Shown here piece by piece: positions 16,178-24,821 of a stretch of DNA of 64,000 nt. A program made the translations under genes and the position numbers. Source of the DNA: Paracoccus saliphilus (lineage in GTDB: Bacteria > Pseudomonadota > Alphaproteobacteria > Rhodobacterales > Rhodobacteraceae). The DNA lies in NCBI GenBank assembly GCA_003255745.1, contig QKYL01000026.1, positions 24,931-88,930 of the forward strand, read 5' to 3'. Each line of letters opens with the position of its first letter. Position 1 is the first letter of the stretch. The notes under the pieces were generated by a model. The model saw only the letters and a list, made by a program, of their open reading frames with translations, did no database searches and was not told the DNA's origin.

Positions 16178-17404
16178 ATGCAGAAGATATCCCTCCCCCC
16201 GCGGCCCGATCTGGCCGAAAAGGCCGCCGAAGTCGGCTTTACCTTCGCCCATATGCACGGCGAGCCCTATTGGGACGAGACCTCGGCCTATCGCTTCACG
16301 CTGGAGCAGATCGAGACCGACATCGAGGACCCGGCCACCGACCTGCACGCCATGACCCGCGAGGCCGTGGACGAGATCGTGGCCAGCGAGGCGCTGATGG
16401 GCAAGCTGGGCATCCCGCCTGCCCATTTCGGCCTGATCGCCGACAGCTGGTCCCGCAACGAGCCCGAGATCTATGGCCGCATGGATCTGGCCTATGACGG
16501 CAAGGGGCCGGCCAAGCTGCTGGAATACAACGCCGACACGCCGACCTCGCTTTATGAAAGCGCGGCGTTCCAGTGGCAGTGGCTGGAGGACCAGCTGGAG
16601 GCGGGCGTACTGCCGCAGGGCGCCGACCAGTTCAACGGCATCCACGAGGCGCTGGTCGAGCGGTTCCGGGAGCTGTTTACCCCCGACACCGATATCCACT
16701 TCACCGCCGTCGCGGGCAACCCCGAGGATTACGCCACCGTCGAATCAATGGCCTGGGCTGCGCGCGAGGCCGGGATGGGGGCGCATTACAGCGACCTGGA
16801 CAAGCTGGCCGTCAGCAAGGACGGGCAGTTCCTGGACGCCGAGGACCGGGTGATCGGCACGCTGTTCAAGCTGTACCCTTGGGAAGACCTTCTGGCGGAC
16901 GATTTCGCCCGCCACATCGCCAAGTCGGGCTGCATGTTCCTGGAGCCCGCCTGGAAGGCCGTCGTGTCGAACAAGGGGCTGCTGCCGGTGCTGTGGCGGA
17001 TGTTCCCCGGACATCCGAACCTGCTGCCGGCCTTTTTCGCCGATGACGTGGCCGATGCGCTGGTCGGCGGAGGCCGGGCCGTGCCCGAGGCGGCCGCGGC
17101 CTTTGACCGAGTGGCGGGGCAGTTCCGCACAGCCCATGTGGTCAAGCCGATCTTCTCGCGCGAGGGGGCGTCGGTCGCCATTGTCGAGGGCGGCGAGGTG
17201 ACCGAAACCTCGCCCAACACCGACTATGATCACCATCCCCGCATCGTGCAGGCCTATCACGCTCTGCCCGAATTCGACGGCTTCCGGCCCGTGGTCGGGG
17301 CCTGGATCGTGGGCCGGTCCTGCGCCGGGATCGGCCTGCGCGAGGATCGCGGCCGCATCACCCAGGACCTGTCGCGCTTCAAGCCGCATTTCATCGCGGA
17401 GTGA
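16178..17404 (+). CDS. glutathionylspermidine synthase-like ATP-grasp protein (YgiC family)
   Basis: 408 residues matching the glutathionylspermidine synthase/YgiC family. Visible are the N-terminal WDETSAYRFTLEQI, the substrate-side RNEPEIYGRMDLAYDG, KLLEYNADTPTSLYE, and the ATP-grasp end with VVKPIFSREGASVAIVEGG and VGAWIVGRSCAGIGLRED. Such proteins ligate an amine to a peptide carboxylate using ATP. For YgiC-type members no glutathionylspermidine activity has been shown, to my knowledge. It overlaps the frame of the YgiB-like lipoprotein gene and forms the familiar ygiB-ygiC pair, in reversed order. Confidence 0.85.
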   Translation: MQKISLPPRPDLAEKAAEVGFTFAHMHGEPYWDETSAYRFTLEQIETDIEDPATDLHAMTREAVDEIVASEALMGKLGIPPAHFGLIADSWSRNEPEIYGRMDLAYDGKGPAKLLEYNADTPTSLYESAAFQWQWLEDQLEAGVLPQGADQFNGIHEALVERFRELFTPDTDIHFTAVAGNPEDYATVESMAWAAREAGMGAHYSDLDKLAVSKDGQFLDAEDRVIGTLFKLYPWEDLLADDFARHIAKSGCMFLEPAWKAVVSNKGLLPVLWRMFPGHPNLLPAFFADDVADALVGGGRAVPEAAAAFDRVAGQFRTAHVVKPIFSREGASVAIVEGGEVTETSPNTDYDHHPRIVQAYHALPEFDGFRPVVGAWIVGRSCAGIGLREDRGRITQDLSRFKPHFIAE

Positions 17405-17424
17405 TCCGTGCCAAGGAGGAGAGC

Positions 17425-18003
17425 ATGAGAAAACGTTCCAGAACCGTCGCGCTGACGATCCTCGGCGCCGCCGCCTTCACCGTCGCCGGCTGCCGCGAGG
17501 AACAGGTCGAGGCGCAGGCCTTTCCCGATCTGGCCAGCTGCCAGGCCGCCGCGACCGAAGGCGGGCTGTTCACGCAGGCCGAATGCGACCAGGCCTTTGC
17601 CGAGGCCGAGCAGCTGCATGTCGAGGCCGCGCCCCGCTATGACAGCCTGGCCGTCTGCGAAGAGCAGCACGGCGAGGGCAATTGCGGATCCGAGGAGCAG
17701 CAGGTCAGCAACGGCGGCTCGGGCGGCATCTTCATGCCGCTGCTGGCGGGCTATCTGATCGGCAACATGCTGGGCCGCGCGGGCGGGGGCATGGCCGCGT
17801 CGCAGCCGATGTACCGCAACGCCCAGGGCGGCTTCACCAATGCCACCGGCACCACCAATTTCGGCAGCAATGCCGGGCGCGCGCAGATGGCCAGCCAGAA
17901 CTTTGCCCGACCCGCCGCCACCGCCGGCCGCGCCCCCATGACACGCGCCACTGCCGCTTCGCGCGGGGGCTTCGGCGGCAGCCGCAGCAGCTTTGGCGGC
18001 TGA
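17425..18003 (+). CDS. DUF1190 (YgiB-like) putative lipoprotein
   Basis: 192 residues from the ATG at 17425 behind an AAGGAGGAGA site. A short signal ends in the lipobox-like TVAGC, with Cys23 as the likely lipidated residue. The body has DLASCQAAA, TQAECDQAFAEAE and VCEEQHGEGNCG, typical of DUF1190, and a Gly/Ser-rich C-terminus ending in GGFGGSRSSFGG. The function is unknown. It is paired with the YgiC-like gene upstream and probably sits in the periplasm or envelope. Confidence 0.78.
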   Translation: MRKRSRTVALTILGAAAFTVAGCREEQVEAQAFPDLASCQAAATEGGLFTQAECDQAFAEAEQLHVEAAPRYDSLAVCEEQHGEGNCGSEEQQVSNGGSGGIFMPLLAGYLIGNMLGRAGGGMAASQPMYRNAQGGFTNATGTTNFGSNAGRAQMASQNFARPAATAGRAPMTRATAASRGGFGGSRSSFGG

Positions 18004-18038
18004 GGCGCCGCTGTTCCACCCAGCCTTTCGGATCGTCG

Positions 18039-18064
18039 GGAACCTTTCGGCTGATCCGGACATT
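18039..18064 (+). promoter_or_regulatory. candidate ECF-type promoter (GGAAC-N17-CATT) before the osmoprotectant operon
   Basis: GGAAC at 18039-18043 and CATT at 18061-18064 are spaced by 17 bases, one mismatch from the GGAAC-N16/17-CGTT pattern of alphaproteobacterial general-stress (EcfG) promoters. A small inverted repeat GGTGC-N5-GCACC follows at 18105-18119, just before the ribosome-binding site. The match is short and could be chance. Confidence 0.22.
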
Positions 18065-18140
18065 ACGGGGTTGCGCCGGGTCGCGTCGCCGGTGACACGA
18101 ACCTGGTGCATTCCGCACCGCGTGACAGGAGAGAGCTTTC

Positions 18141-19052
18141 ATGACATCCATCACCCCCTTTGCCGCAGCCGCATTTCTTGGGCTGGGCGTGGCCGCCGCG
18201 TCCGCACAAGACATCACGGTGTCGTCCAAGATCGACACCGAAGGGGGGCTTTTGGGCAATGTCATCCTGATGGCGCTTGAAGATGCGGGCCTGCCCGTGC
18301 AGAACCGCCTGCAGCTGGGCGGCACGCCGATCATGCGCGATGCGATCACCTCGGGGCAGATCGACATCTATCCCGAATACACCGCCAACGGCGCCTTCTT
18401 CTTCAACGAGGCCGACAGCGACGTCTGGAAGGATGCCGAGGCGGGTCTGGCCCGCGTCGCCGAGCTGGACCTGGAGCAGAACAACATAGTCTGGCTGCAG
18501 CCCTCGCCCGCCAACAACACCTGGGCCATCGCGCTGCGTCAGGATCTTGCGCAGGAGAACAACCTGACCACGATGAGCGAGATGGGCGAATGGATCGCCG
18601 GTGGGGGAGACATCAAGCTGGCCGCGTCGACCGAATTCGTGACCTCTGCCGCTGCCCTGCCGGCCTTTCAGGAGGCTTACGGCTTTACCATGAGCCCCGA
18701 CCAGCTGGTGCAGCTGTCGGGCGGCGACACGGCAGCCACCATCGCGGCGGCGGCACAGCAGACCTCGGGCGTGAACGCGGCCATGGTCTATGGCACCGAC
18801 GGTGGCATTGCGCCCGCCGGACTGGTGGTGATGGAGGACGACAAGGGCGTGCAGCCCGTTTATCAGCCCGCCCCTATCGTCCGGGCCGAGGTTCTTGAGG
18901 CGCATCCCCAGATCCGCGAGGTGCTGGCCCCGATCTTCCAGGCGCTTGATCTGGAAACCCTGCAGGAGCTGAACGGCCGCATCCAGGTCGGCGGCGAACC
19001 CGCCGATGCCGTGGCCCGCGACTTTCTGACGACCGCTGGTTTCCTCGACTGA
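18141..19052 (+). CDS. osmF: osmoprotectant (glycine betaine/choline) ABC transporter substrate-binding protein
   Basis: 303 residues with a signal peptide cleaved after residue 22 (AAASA before QDI). It matches the OsmF/YehZ/ProX-type binding proteins: SKIDTEGGLLGNVILMALEDAG, GGTPIMRDAITSGQIDIYPEYTANG and ANNTWAIALR. It binds betaine-like compatible solutes or related compounds in the periplasm. It is followed by permease, ATPase and permease genes with overlaps of 1, 4 and 4 bases. Proteins of this subgroup have often shown low affinity for glycine betaine, so the real ligand is uncertain. Confidence 0.88.
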   Translation: MTSITPFAAAAFLGLGVAAASAQDITVSSKIDTEGGLLGNVILMALEDAGLPVQNRLQLGGTPIMRDAITSGQIDIYPEYTANGAFFFNEADSDVWKDAEAGLARVAELDLEQNNIVWLQPSPANNTWAIALRQDLAQENNLTTMSEMGEWIAGGGDIKLAASTEFVTSAAALPAFQEAYGFTMSPDQLVQLSGGDTAATIAAAAQQTSGVNAAMVYGTDGGIAPAGLVVMEDDKGVQPVYQPAPIVRAEVLEAHPQIREVLAPIFQALDLETLQELNGRIQVGGEPADAVARDFLTTAGFLD

Positions 19053-20206
19053 TGACCGCCCGGCTGGACCGGCCCGGCCTGCTGTTCGCCCTGATCGGGC
19101 TGGCCGGGCTGGTCCTGCCGCTGGTGCAGTTCAAGCCGAACCGCATCGTTCCGGGCGAAGGGATTGCTCTTGCCGGTGCCCTGCCTGCAGGCTGGCCATT
19201 GACGGCCGCATTGGCGGCGATCCTGCTGGCCGGCTGCCTGCACTGGCGCGCGGGATTGCGCCTGGCCCTTGCGCTGGCGGCGGTGGTGGCGGTGCTGCTG
19301 TCGCTTGGCGCTGCGGCCACCCATCTGACGCCGCCCGACAACACCCTGGCGCGCGTCGCCCCCGCCACCGGCTTCTGGCTGCTGCTGCTGGCCTTTGCAC
19401 TGATGCTGGCCGATGGGCTGGCGCGGCTGCGGCCGTCGCTGATCCTTCGCTGGATGCTGCTGGGCGGGGCCTTGGCGCTGGTTGCGGCGCTGCTGGCCTC
19501 GGGCGCGCTGGAGGGCGTGTCGGTGATGCGCGAATACACGGTTCGGCGGGACAGCTTCCTGCGCGAGGCGCAGGCCCATCTGCTGCTGGCCTTTGGCTCG
19601 CTTGGGCTGGCACTGGCGGTTGGCCTGCCGCTTGGCGTCGGCATCCACCAGACGCCCACATTGCGGCGCCCGATCCTGTCGGTCCTGAACGTGCTGCAGA
19701 CGATACCATCGCTGGCGCTGTTCGGCATCATGATCCCGATCTTCGGCTGGATCGCGGCCACCGTTCCGGGGGCGGCGCAGGCGGGCGTGTCGGGCATCGG
19801 CGTCTTTCCCGCACTGGTGGCGCTGTTTCTCTATTCGCTGCTGCCGGTCGTGTCGAACACCCTGACGGGCCTCAGCGGGGTCAGCCCGGCCACGCAGGAG
19901 GCCGCGACCGGCCTTGGCCTGACCCGCGCCCAGGTGCTGGGCCAGGTCCTGGTGCCGCTGGCGCTGCCGGTGATGCTGGCTGCGGTGCGGATCGTGCTGG
20001 TCCAGAACATCGGCCTGGCGGTGATCGCCGGCTTGATCGGCGGCGGCGGCTTTGGCACCTTTGTCTTTCAGGGGTTGAACCAGACGGCCATGGATCTGGT
20101 TCTTCTGGGGGCCCTGCCCACCATCGCGCTGGCCCTTGTTGCGGGCATCGCCATGGACCTGCTGGTCGAGGCCGCCTCGCGCCGCCCGAAAGGAGACCGC
20201 CCATGA
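19052..20206 (+). CDS. osmoprotectant ABC transporter permease (YehY-like)
   Basis: 384 residues, larger than a minimal permease. About five N-terminal hydrophobic segments (residues about 5-165) precede a binding-protein-dependent permease domain. In that domain LGLALAVGLPLGVGIHQTP, LNVLQTIPSLALFGIMIPI and the coupling segment QEAATGLGLTRAQVLGQVLVP are visible. This long form is typical of YehY. Its start uses the last base of the osmF stop codon region (ACTGATGACC), so the genes are coupled. It works with the second permease at 21135. Confidence 0.88.
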   Translation: MTARLDRPGLLFALIGLAGLVLPLVQFKPNRIVPGEGIALAGALPAGWPLTAALAAILLAGCLHWRAGLRLALALAAVVAVLLSLGAAATHLTPPDNTLARVAPATGFWLLLLAFALMLADGLARLRPSLILRWMLLGGALALVAALLASGALEGVSVMREYTVRRDSFLREAQAHLLLAFGSLGLALAVGLPLGVGIHQTPTLRRPILSVLNVLQTIPSLALFGIMIPIFGWIAATVPGAAQAGVSGIGVFPALVALFLYSLLPVVSNTLTGLSGVSPATQEAATGLGLTRAQVLGQVLVPLALPVMLAAVRIVLVQNIGLAVIAGLIGGGGFGTFVFQGLNQTAMDLVLLGALPTIALALVAGIAMDLLVEAASRRPKGDRP

Positions 20207-21138
20207 TCGAGATCCGCAACCTGACGAAAATATACGATGGCACGGCGGCGGTGGACGATGTCAGCCTGACGGTCGAACGCGGCCAGATCGCGGCCTTGGT
20301 GGGCACCTCGGGGTCGGGCAAGACTACGCTGCTGCGCATGATCAACCGGCTGGTGGAACCGACCAGCGGCCAGGTTCTGATCGACGGGCAGGACACGCAT
20401 GCGCTGCCCGGATACCTTCTGCGCCGCCGCATCGGCTATGCCATCCAGGGCCACGGGCTGTTTCCCCACCGCACGGTCGGCCAGAACATTGGGACCGTGC
20501 CCCGGCTGCTGGGCTGGACGGCCGAGCAGATCCGCGAACGCGTGGACGAGTTGCTGTCGCTGTTCCAGCTGGACCCAGACGCCTTTCGCGACCGCATGCC
20601 GCACGAGCTGTCGGGCGGTCAGCAGCAGCGGGTGGGCGTCGCGCGGGCCCTGGCGGCCAAGCCGGACCTGCTGTTGATGGACGAACCCTTCGGCGCGCTG
20701 GACCCGGTGATCCGCGCCAAGGCCCAGGACGACCTGCGCCAGATCCAGCGGCAGCTGGGAACGACCCTGATCCTGGTCACCCATGACATGGAGGAGGCCG
20801 TGTCCTTGGGCGACCGGATCGCGGTCATGGACAAGGGCCGGCTGGTCCAGTACGCCCCGCCGGCCGAAATCCTGACCGCCCCCGCCACGCCCTTTGTGCG
20901 CGACCTGATCGGGCTGGACCAGCGGCCCTTCCACCTGCTGTCGCTGACCCCCACCCATGCCATCGCCACCGAGGGCCAAGCCGAGGGCCTGCCCATCGCG
21001 CGCGACGCCAGCCTGCGCGACGCCCTGGCCGAATGCCTGTGGAGCGGCCGCGACGCCCTGCCCCTGGAAGGCGGCGGCGTCGTGACGCTGGCCGCGCTGC
21101 GGGCGCAGGCCGCGCCCTTGGCACGGGCGGCGGAATGA
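20203..21138 (+). CDS. osmoprotectant ABC transporter ATP-binding protein (YehX/OpuCA-like)
   Basis: 311 residues. Walker A is GTSGSGKTT at about residues 34-42, the signature LSGGQQQRVGVARAL, and Walker B LLLMDEPFGALD. The H-loop region is LVTHDMEEAVSLGDRIAVM. A C-terminal extension of about 75 residues follows, shorter than a full pair of CBS domains, so regulation by ionic strength through CBS domains is unlikely. It is encoded between the two permeases with 4-base overlaps on both sides. Confidence 0.9.
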   Translation: MIEIRNLTKIYDGTAAVDDVSLTVERGQIAALVGTSGSGKTTLLRMINRLVEPTSGQVLIDGQDTHALPGYLLRRRIGYAIQGHGLFPHRTVGQNIGTVPRLLGWTAEQIRERVDELLSLFQLDPDAFRDRMPHELSGGQQQRVGVARALAAKPDLLLMDEPFGALDPVIRAKAQDDLRQIQRQLGTTLILVTHDMEEAVSLGDRIAVMDKGRLVQYAPPAEILTAPATPFVRDLIGLDQRPFHLLSLTPTHAIATEGQAEGLPIARDASLRDALAECLWSGRDALPLEGGGVVTLAALRAQAAPLARAAE

Positions 21139-21872
21139 CCGGACGGGTCCTGCTGACGGCGGCCATGCTGTTCCTGCTGGCATTTCTGGCCAGTCCGGAC
21201 AGCTTTGCCTGGCTGTTCCAGCCCGTGACCCGCAACAACGCGCCGGCCATCTATTCCCAGACCTCGCTGCTGTCGCTGACGTTGTCACATCTGGTGCTGG
21301 TGGGACTGGCGGTGGCGGCCTCGACCCTGGTGGCGCTGGTGCTGGCGGTGCTGGTCACCCGGCCCGCCGGACGCGAGTTCCTGCCCTTGGCGCGCACGGT
21401 TACTTCGGTCGGGCAGACCTTTCCGCCCGTCGCGGTGCTGGCGCTGGCGGTGCCGATCATGGGTTTCGGTGCGGGGCCCACCCTGGTCGCGCTGTTCCTT
21501 TACGGGCTGCTCCCGGTGTTCGAGAACACGCTGGCGGGGCTGACCGGCCAGCCTCCGAACGTGGCCGAGGCCGCGCGCGGCATGGGCCTGACGCCGTGGC
21601 AGCGGCTGTGGCAGGTCGATCTGCCGCTGGCCCTGCCGGTGATCCTGACAGGGATGCGGCTGACGGCGGTGATCTCGCTTGGCACGGCCACCATCGGCTC
21701 GACCGTGGCGGCGCGCACCTTGGGCGAGGTCATCATCGCGGGGCTTCTATCCTCGAACACCGCTTTCGTGCTGCAAGGGGGCATGGTCGTCGGCATCATC
21801 GCGGTGCTGATCCACGAAGGGTTCCAGATGCTGGAGCGGTCAGCCGCCCGCCGTGTCGGGCTGACCCGCTAG
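21135..21872 (+). CDS. osmoprotectant ABC transporter permease (YehW-like)
   Basis: 245 residues from the ATG at 21135, overlapping the ATPase gene by 4 bases. Membrane protein with five to six helices and the permease landmarks TVTSVGQTFPPVAVLALAVP, FLYGLLPVFENTLAGL and the coupling loop VAEAARGMGLTPWQRLWQVDLP. Last gene of the operon. Its stop codon shares CTAG at 21869-21872 with the stop of the convergent GntR-type gene. Confidence 0.88.
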   Translation: MTGRVLLTAAMLFLLAFLASPDSFAWLFQPVTRNNAPAIYSQTSLLSLTLSHLVLVGLAVAASTLVALVLAVLVTRPAGREFLPLARTVTSVGQTFPPVAVLALAVPIMGFGAGPTLVALFLYGLLPVFENTLAGLTGQPPNVAEAARGMGLTPWQRLWQVDLPLALPVILTGMRLTAVISLGTATIGSTVAARTLGEVIIAGLLSSNTAFVLQGGMVVGIIAVLIHEGFQMLERSAARRVGLTR

Positions 21873-22555
21873 CGCGCGGGGCCGAGCACGTTAAACAGCG
21901 TGCCCAACAGCGGCGGCTTTTCGTCAAAACGGATGCCGGCCTCGATATGGCGCAAATGCTCGTCCAGCAGAGCCAGGGTCCGAGCCTCGTCTCGCGCCTC
22001 GATGGCGGCGACGATGCGGGCATGTTCATCCTCGGCGCACAGCGTGTCCGGCCCGGTTGCGTAAAGCCCGATGATCAGTGAACTGCGCATCGTCAGTTCG
22101 TCCAGATAACGTGCCAAAACCGAATTTCCGCCGATCCGCGCCAGCAGCGTGTGGAAACCGCGCGACAGCCGAATCTTGGCAGGGCGGTTATCCTGCCCCC
22201 GCGCCGCATCCTCCAAGGCCAGATGCTGGTGCAGCGCTGCAATATCCGGGGCCGAAGCCAGACGCACGACATTGCGGCAGATCGTCGTCTCGATCGCGCG
22301 GCGGGCCTGAAACACGTCGCGCGCATCTTGGGGCGTCGGGGTGGCGACATAGGCACCGCGGTTGGGCAGGTGATCCACCACCTGCCACGCCGTCAGCATC
22401 GACAGCGCGCGGCGCACATGCACCCGGTTGCAGGCGAAAATATCGGACAGCGCCTGTTCGCCCAACTTGGTGCCCGCCTGCAGCCGCTGGTCCGCGATGG
22501 CGTCCAAGATGCTGTCGACGATAAGCGTTTCCAATGGCTTTTCCATGGCTTCCAA
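21869..22555 (-). CDS. GntR family transcriptional regulator (FCD/FadR subfamily)
   Basis: 228 residues. The winged helix-turn-helix covers about residues 10-75 (GTKLGEQALSDIFACNRVHVRRALSML split across the motif) and an FCD ligand domain follows, with the metal-binding pattern including RLSRGFHTLLARIGGN and EDEHARIVAAIEARD. It is divergent from the racemase and NCS1 permease genes, so it most likely controls them, probably through the perfect palindrome at 22623-22636. By analogy with purine-ureide or hydantoin loci (HpxS-like regulators), the inducer may be allantoin, a hydantoin or a related amide; this is inference. The start could also be the Met at codon 4. Confidence 0.85.
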   Translation of the reverse strand: MEAMEKPLETLIVDSILDAIADQRLQAGTKLGEQALSDIFACNRVHVRRALSMLTAWQVVDHLPNRGAYVATPTPQDARDVFQARRAIETTICRNVVRLASAPDIAALHQHLALEDAARGQDNRPAKIRLSRGFHTLLARIGGNSVLARYLDELTMRSSLIIGLYATGPDTLCAEDEHARIVAAIEARDEARTLALLDEHLRHIEAGIRFDEKPPLLGTLFNVLGPAR

Positions 22556-22622
22556 ATTGCATCTTCCGGAAGCGGCCGCAACATTGTTTCGCCCAAGGAT
22601 CAGGCAGGAAATAATGATTATG

Positions 22623-22636
22623 GATTGTTAACAATC
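22623..22636. promoter_or_regulatory. perfect 14-base palindrome, probable GntR operator
   Basis: GATTGTTAACAATC is perfectly symmetric and lies 40 bases upstream of the racemase start and 68 bases from the regulator start. FCD-type GntR regulators commonly bind short palindromes of this kind. A second palindrome CTTCCGGAAG at 22563-22572 lies next to the regulator start. Confidence 0.5.
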
Positions 22637-22675
22637 AGTGGTAACAAAGTTCCGACTCAAGGAACGGAGAGGCCG

Positions 22676-23374
22676 ATGAAACTGGTAGTCATCAATCCAA
22701 ATTCCACGCAGACGATGACCGACAAGATCATCGCCTCGGCGCGTGCGGTGGCCTCGCAGGGCGTCGATGTGCAGGGACGCACCGCCCATGGCGCCCCTGC
22801 CAGCATCGAAGGCCATTACGACGAGGTCATGTCGGCCGCCCACCTGCTGCGCGAGGTGCAGCAGGCCCAGGCCGAAGGTGCCGATGCCATTGTTGTTGCC
22901 TGCTTCGACGACCCCGCCATCGGCGCCTGCCGCGAGGTGGCAACCGGGCCGGTGCTTGGCATCTGCGAGGCGGGCGTAAAGGCGGCCAGCATGATCGCCA
23001 CGTCGTTTTCGATCGTCACCACCCTGCCTCGGTCGGTCCCGGTCATCGAGGAACTGGTACGCAAATACGGCCTGGACCACCAATGCCGCCGCGTCCGGTC
23101 CGCCGCAATCCCCGTCCTTGCGCTGGAGGAGCCCGGCTCGAATGCCCGCCAGCTGGTCCGCGCCGAGATCCTGCGCGCCATCGAGGAGGACCGCTGCGAG
23201 GCTGTCGTGCTGGGCTGTGCTGGCATGTCCGACCTGACCGAATGGTTGAGCGAGGAAACCGGCATCCCGGTCATCGACGGCGTGACCGTTGCCACAAAGT
23301 TCGCCGAGGCGCTGGTAGGCGCCGGACTGAAGACCTCCAAGATCGGCGCCTATGCGCAGCCGATCCAAAAATAA
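22676..23374 (+). CDS. Asp/Glu/hydantoin racemase family protein (allantoin or hydantoin racemase type)
   Basis: 232 residues from the ATG at 22676 with a GGAGAGG site before it. It opens with LVVINPNSTQTMT and carries the two catalytic cysteines of the family in VVVACFDDPAIG and VVLGCAGMSDL, as in hydantoin and allantoin racemases. These enzymes invert a C-alpha stereocentre by a two-base cysteine mechanism. The NCS1 permease gene follows 37 bases downstream, and the divergent GntR regulator completes the locus. No hydantoinase or allantoinase gene is in the window, so the exact substrate is open. Confidence 0.8.
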   Translation: MKLVVINPNSTQTMTDKIIASARAVASQGVDVQGRTAHGAPASIEGHYDEVMSAAHLLREVQQAQAEGADAIVVACFDDPAIGACREVATGPVLGICEAGVKAASMIATSFSIVTTLPRSVPVIEELVRKYGLDHQCRRVRSAAIPVLALEEPGSNARQLVRAEILRAIEEDRCEAVVLGCAGMSDLTEWLSEETGIPVIDGVTVATKFAEALVGAGLKTSKIGAYAQPIQK

Positions 23375-23411
23375 GAAAAACCGCCACATCTTCAGACAGG
23401 GAGTCTGACAC

Positions 23412-24776
23412 ATGACCCATACGGGAACGGCTGCGGACCACGCGCCGCGTGCGGCGCAGGTCGCGGATGACAAGAAGTTCGGAGAGGAATCGCTGGCCCC
23501 GCAGCAGACGCGCATCATGGACCCTTGGTCCTACCTGTTCGCCTGGCTGGGCGGCTGCGTCAGCATCGGCACCTTCACGGTCGGTTCGGGCCTGGTGGGC
23601 ACGCTGAACCTGGTCCAGACGGTGCTGGCCATTGCCATCGGCTGCACGGTGATCGGCGTCGCGTTGATGATCAACGGCCGCGCGGGCCACAAATATGGCA
23701 TTCCCTTCATGGTGCAGGCGCGATCGGCTTATGGCTTTTCCGGCACGCGCCTGCCGGCCCTGGTCCGCTCGGTCCCGGCGATCGTGTGGTACGGGTTCCA
23801 AAGCTGGATCGGTGCCGGGGCGCTGAACCTGGTTGCGGAAACCATGTTCGGCTATTCCAACATCTGGGCCTTCTTCATCGGCTTCCAGTTCCTGCAGATC
23901 GGCCTGTCGGTGCTGGGCTTTCACGGCATCAAGTGGCTGGAGAACATCGGCGCCGTCTTCATCATCGGTGCGCTGGTCTACATGTTCTTCAGCGTGATCG
24001 GCCGCTATGGCGACCAGATCAGCACCAACCTGATCCAGGCCGAAGGCACATGGGGTGCGCCCTTCTGGGGGGCCACGATGCTGTTCCTGGGCGTCTATTC
24101 GACGATGATGCTGAACGTGTCCGACTATTCGCGCGAATTGCAGCACAAGGTCGGGTCCGGGCGGCAGGTGGCGATCTATGCCAATTCGATCCTGCCTGCG
24201 ACGTTGTTCATGGGGCTGATCGGCCTGATGGTGTCCAGCGCGACCGGAGAGGTCGATCCGATCCGCGTCTTTGCCAGCGCGGTGGACAACAAGGTCCTGC
24301 TGGTCGTCACGCTGCTGTTCATCGCCTTTGCGCAGGTGACAACGAACATCCTGAACAACGTCGTGCCGCCCGCCTATGCGATGATGGACGTCTTCAATCT
24401 ATCCTTCCGGTCGGCGGCGGTGATCGTGGGTCTGCTGGCCTTCGCAACCTTCCCGTGGATGCTGGTGCGCGACGAATCCGCGGCGGGCCTTGGACTGTTC
24501 ATCCAGACCTACAGCGCCTTCCTGGGACCGATTTTCGCGATCCTGGTCGTGGACTACTATGTGATCCGCCGCCAGACGCTGGACCTGGACAAGCTCTATG
24601 ACGCGGCAGGTCCCTATCGCGGCATCAATCCTGCCGCAGTCATCGCCACCGGGGTGGGCGTGGTCGTGGCGCTGATCTTTTCGGGGATCAGCTGGTATGC
24701 CAGCCTGATCCCGGCGGGCCTCAGCTATTACCTGCTGATGCAGTACCTGCCCTCGGCCCGCCGCTTCCGGGACTGA
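23412..24776 (+). CDS. NCS1 family nucleobase/hydantoin/allantoin permease
   Basis: 454 residues, about twelve membrane segments. NCS1 features include the N-terminal MDPWSYLFAWLGGCVSIG, the GIPFMVQARSAYGFSGTRLP loop and WYGFQSWIGAGALN in the substrate-binding region. The ATTNILNNVVPP equivalent here reads VTTNILNNVVPPAYAMMD. It would be a sodium- or proton-coupled importer in the inner membrane for the compound processed by the upstream racemase. It ends before a strong terminator at 24789-24814 that it shares with glgP on the other strand. Confidence 0.88.
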   Translation: MTHTGTAADHAPRAAQVADDKKFGEESLAPQQTRIMDPWSYLFAWLGGCVSIGTFTVGSGLVGTLNLVQTVLAIAIGCTVIGVALMINGRAGHKYGIPFMVQARSAYGFSGTRLPALVRSVPAIVWYGFQSWIGAGALNLVAETMFGYSNIWAFFIGFQFLQIGLSVLGFHGIKWLENIGAVFIIGALVYMFFSVIGRYGDQISTNLIQAEGTWGAPFWGATMLFLGVYSTMMLNVSDYSRELQHKVGSGRQVAIYANSILPATLFMGLIGLMVSSATGEVDPIRVFASAVDNKVLLVVTLLFIAFAQVTTNILNNVVPPAYAMMDVFNLSFRSAAVIVGLLAFATFPWMLVRDESAAGLGLFIQTYSAFLGPIFAILVVDYYVIRRQTLDLDKLYDAAGPYRGINPAAVIATGVGVVVALIFSGISWYASLIPAGLSYYLLMQYLPSARRFRD

Positions 24777-24788
24777 GGCGGATAAGGG

Positions 24789-24814
24789 AAAGCCCCCGCC
24801 TTGGCGGGGGCTTT
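24789..24814. terminator. bidirectional hairpin terminator between the NCS1 permease and glgP
   Basis: Twelve-base arms AAAGCCCCCGCC (24789-24800) and GGCGGGGGCTTT (24803-24814) surround a 2-base centre, with A-rich and T-rich ends on the two sides. It is placed between convergent genes and can serve both strands. Confidence 0.8.
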
Positions 24815-24821
24815 CTGCCCA

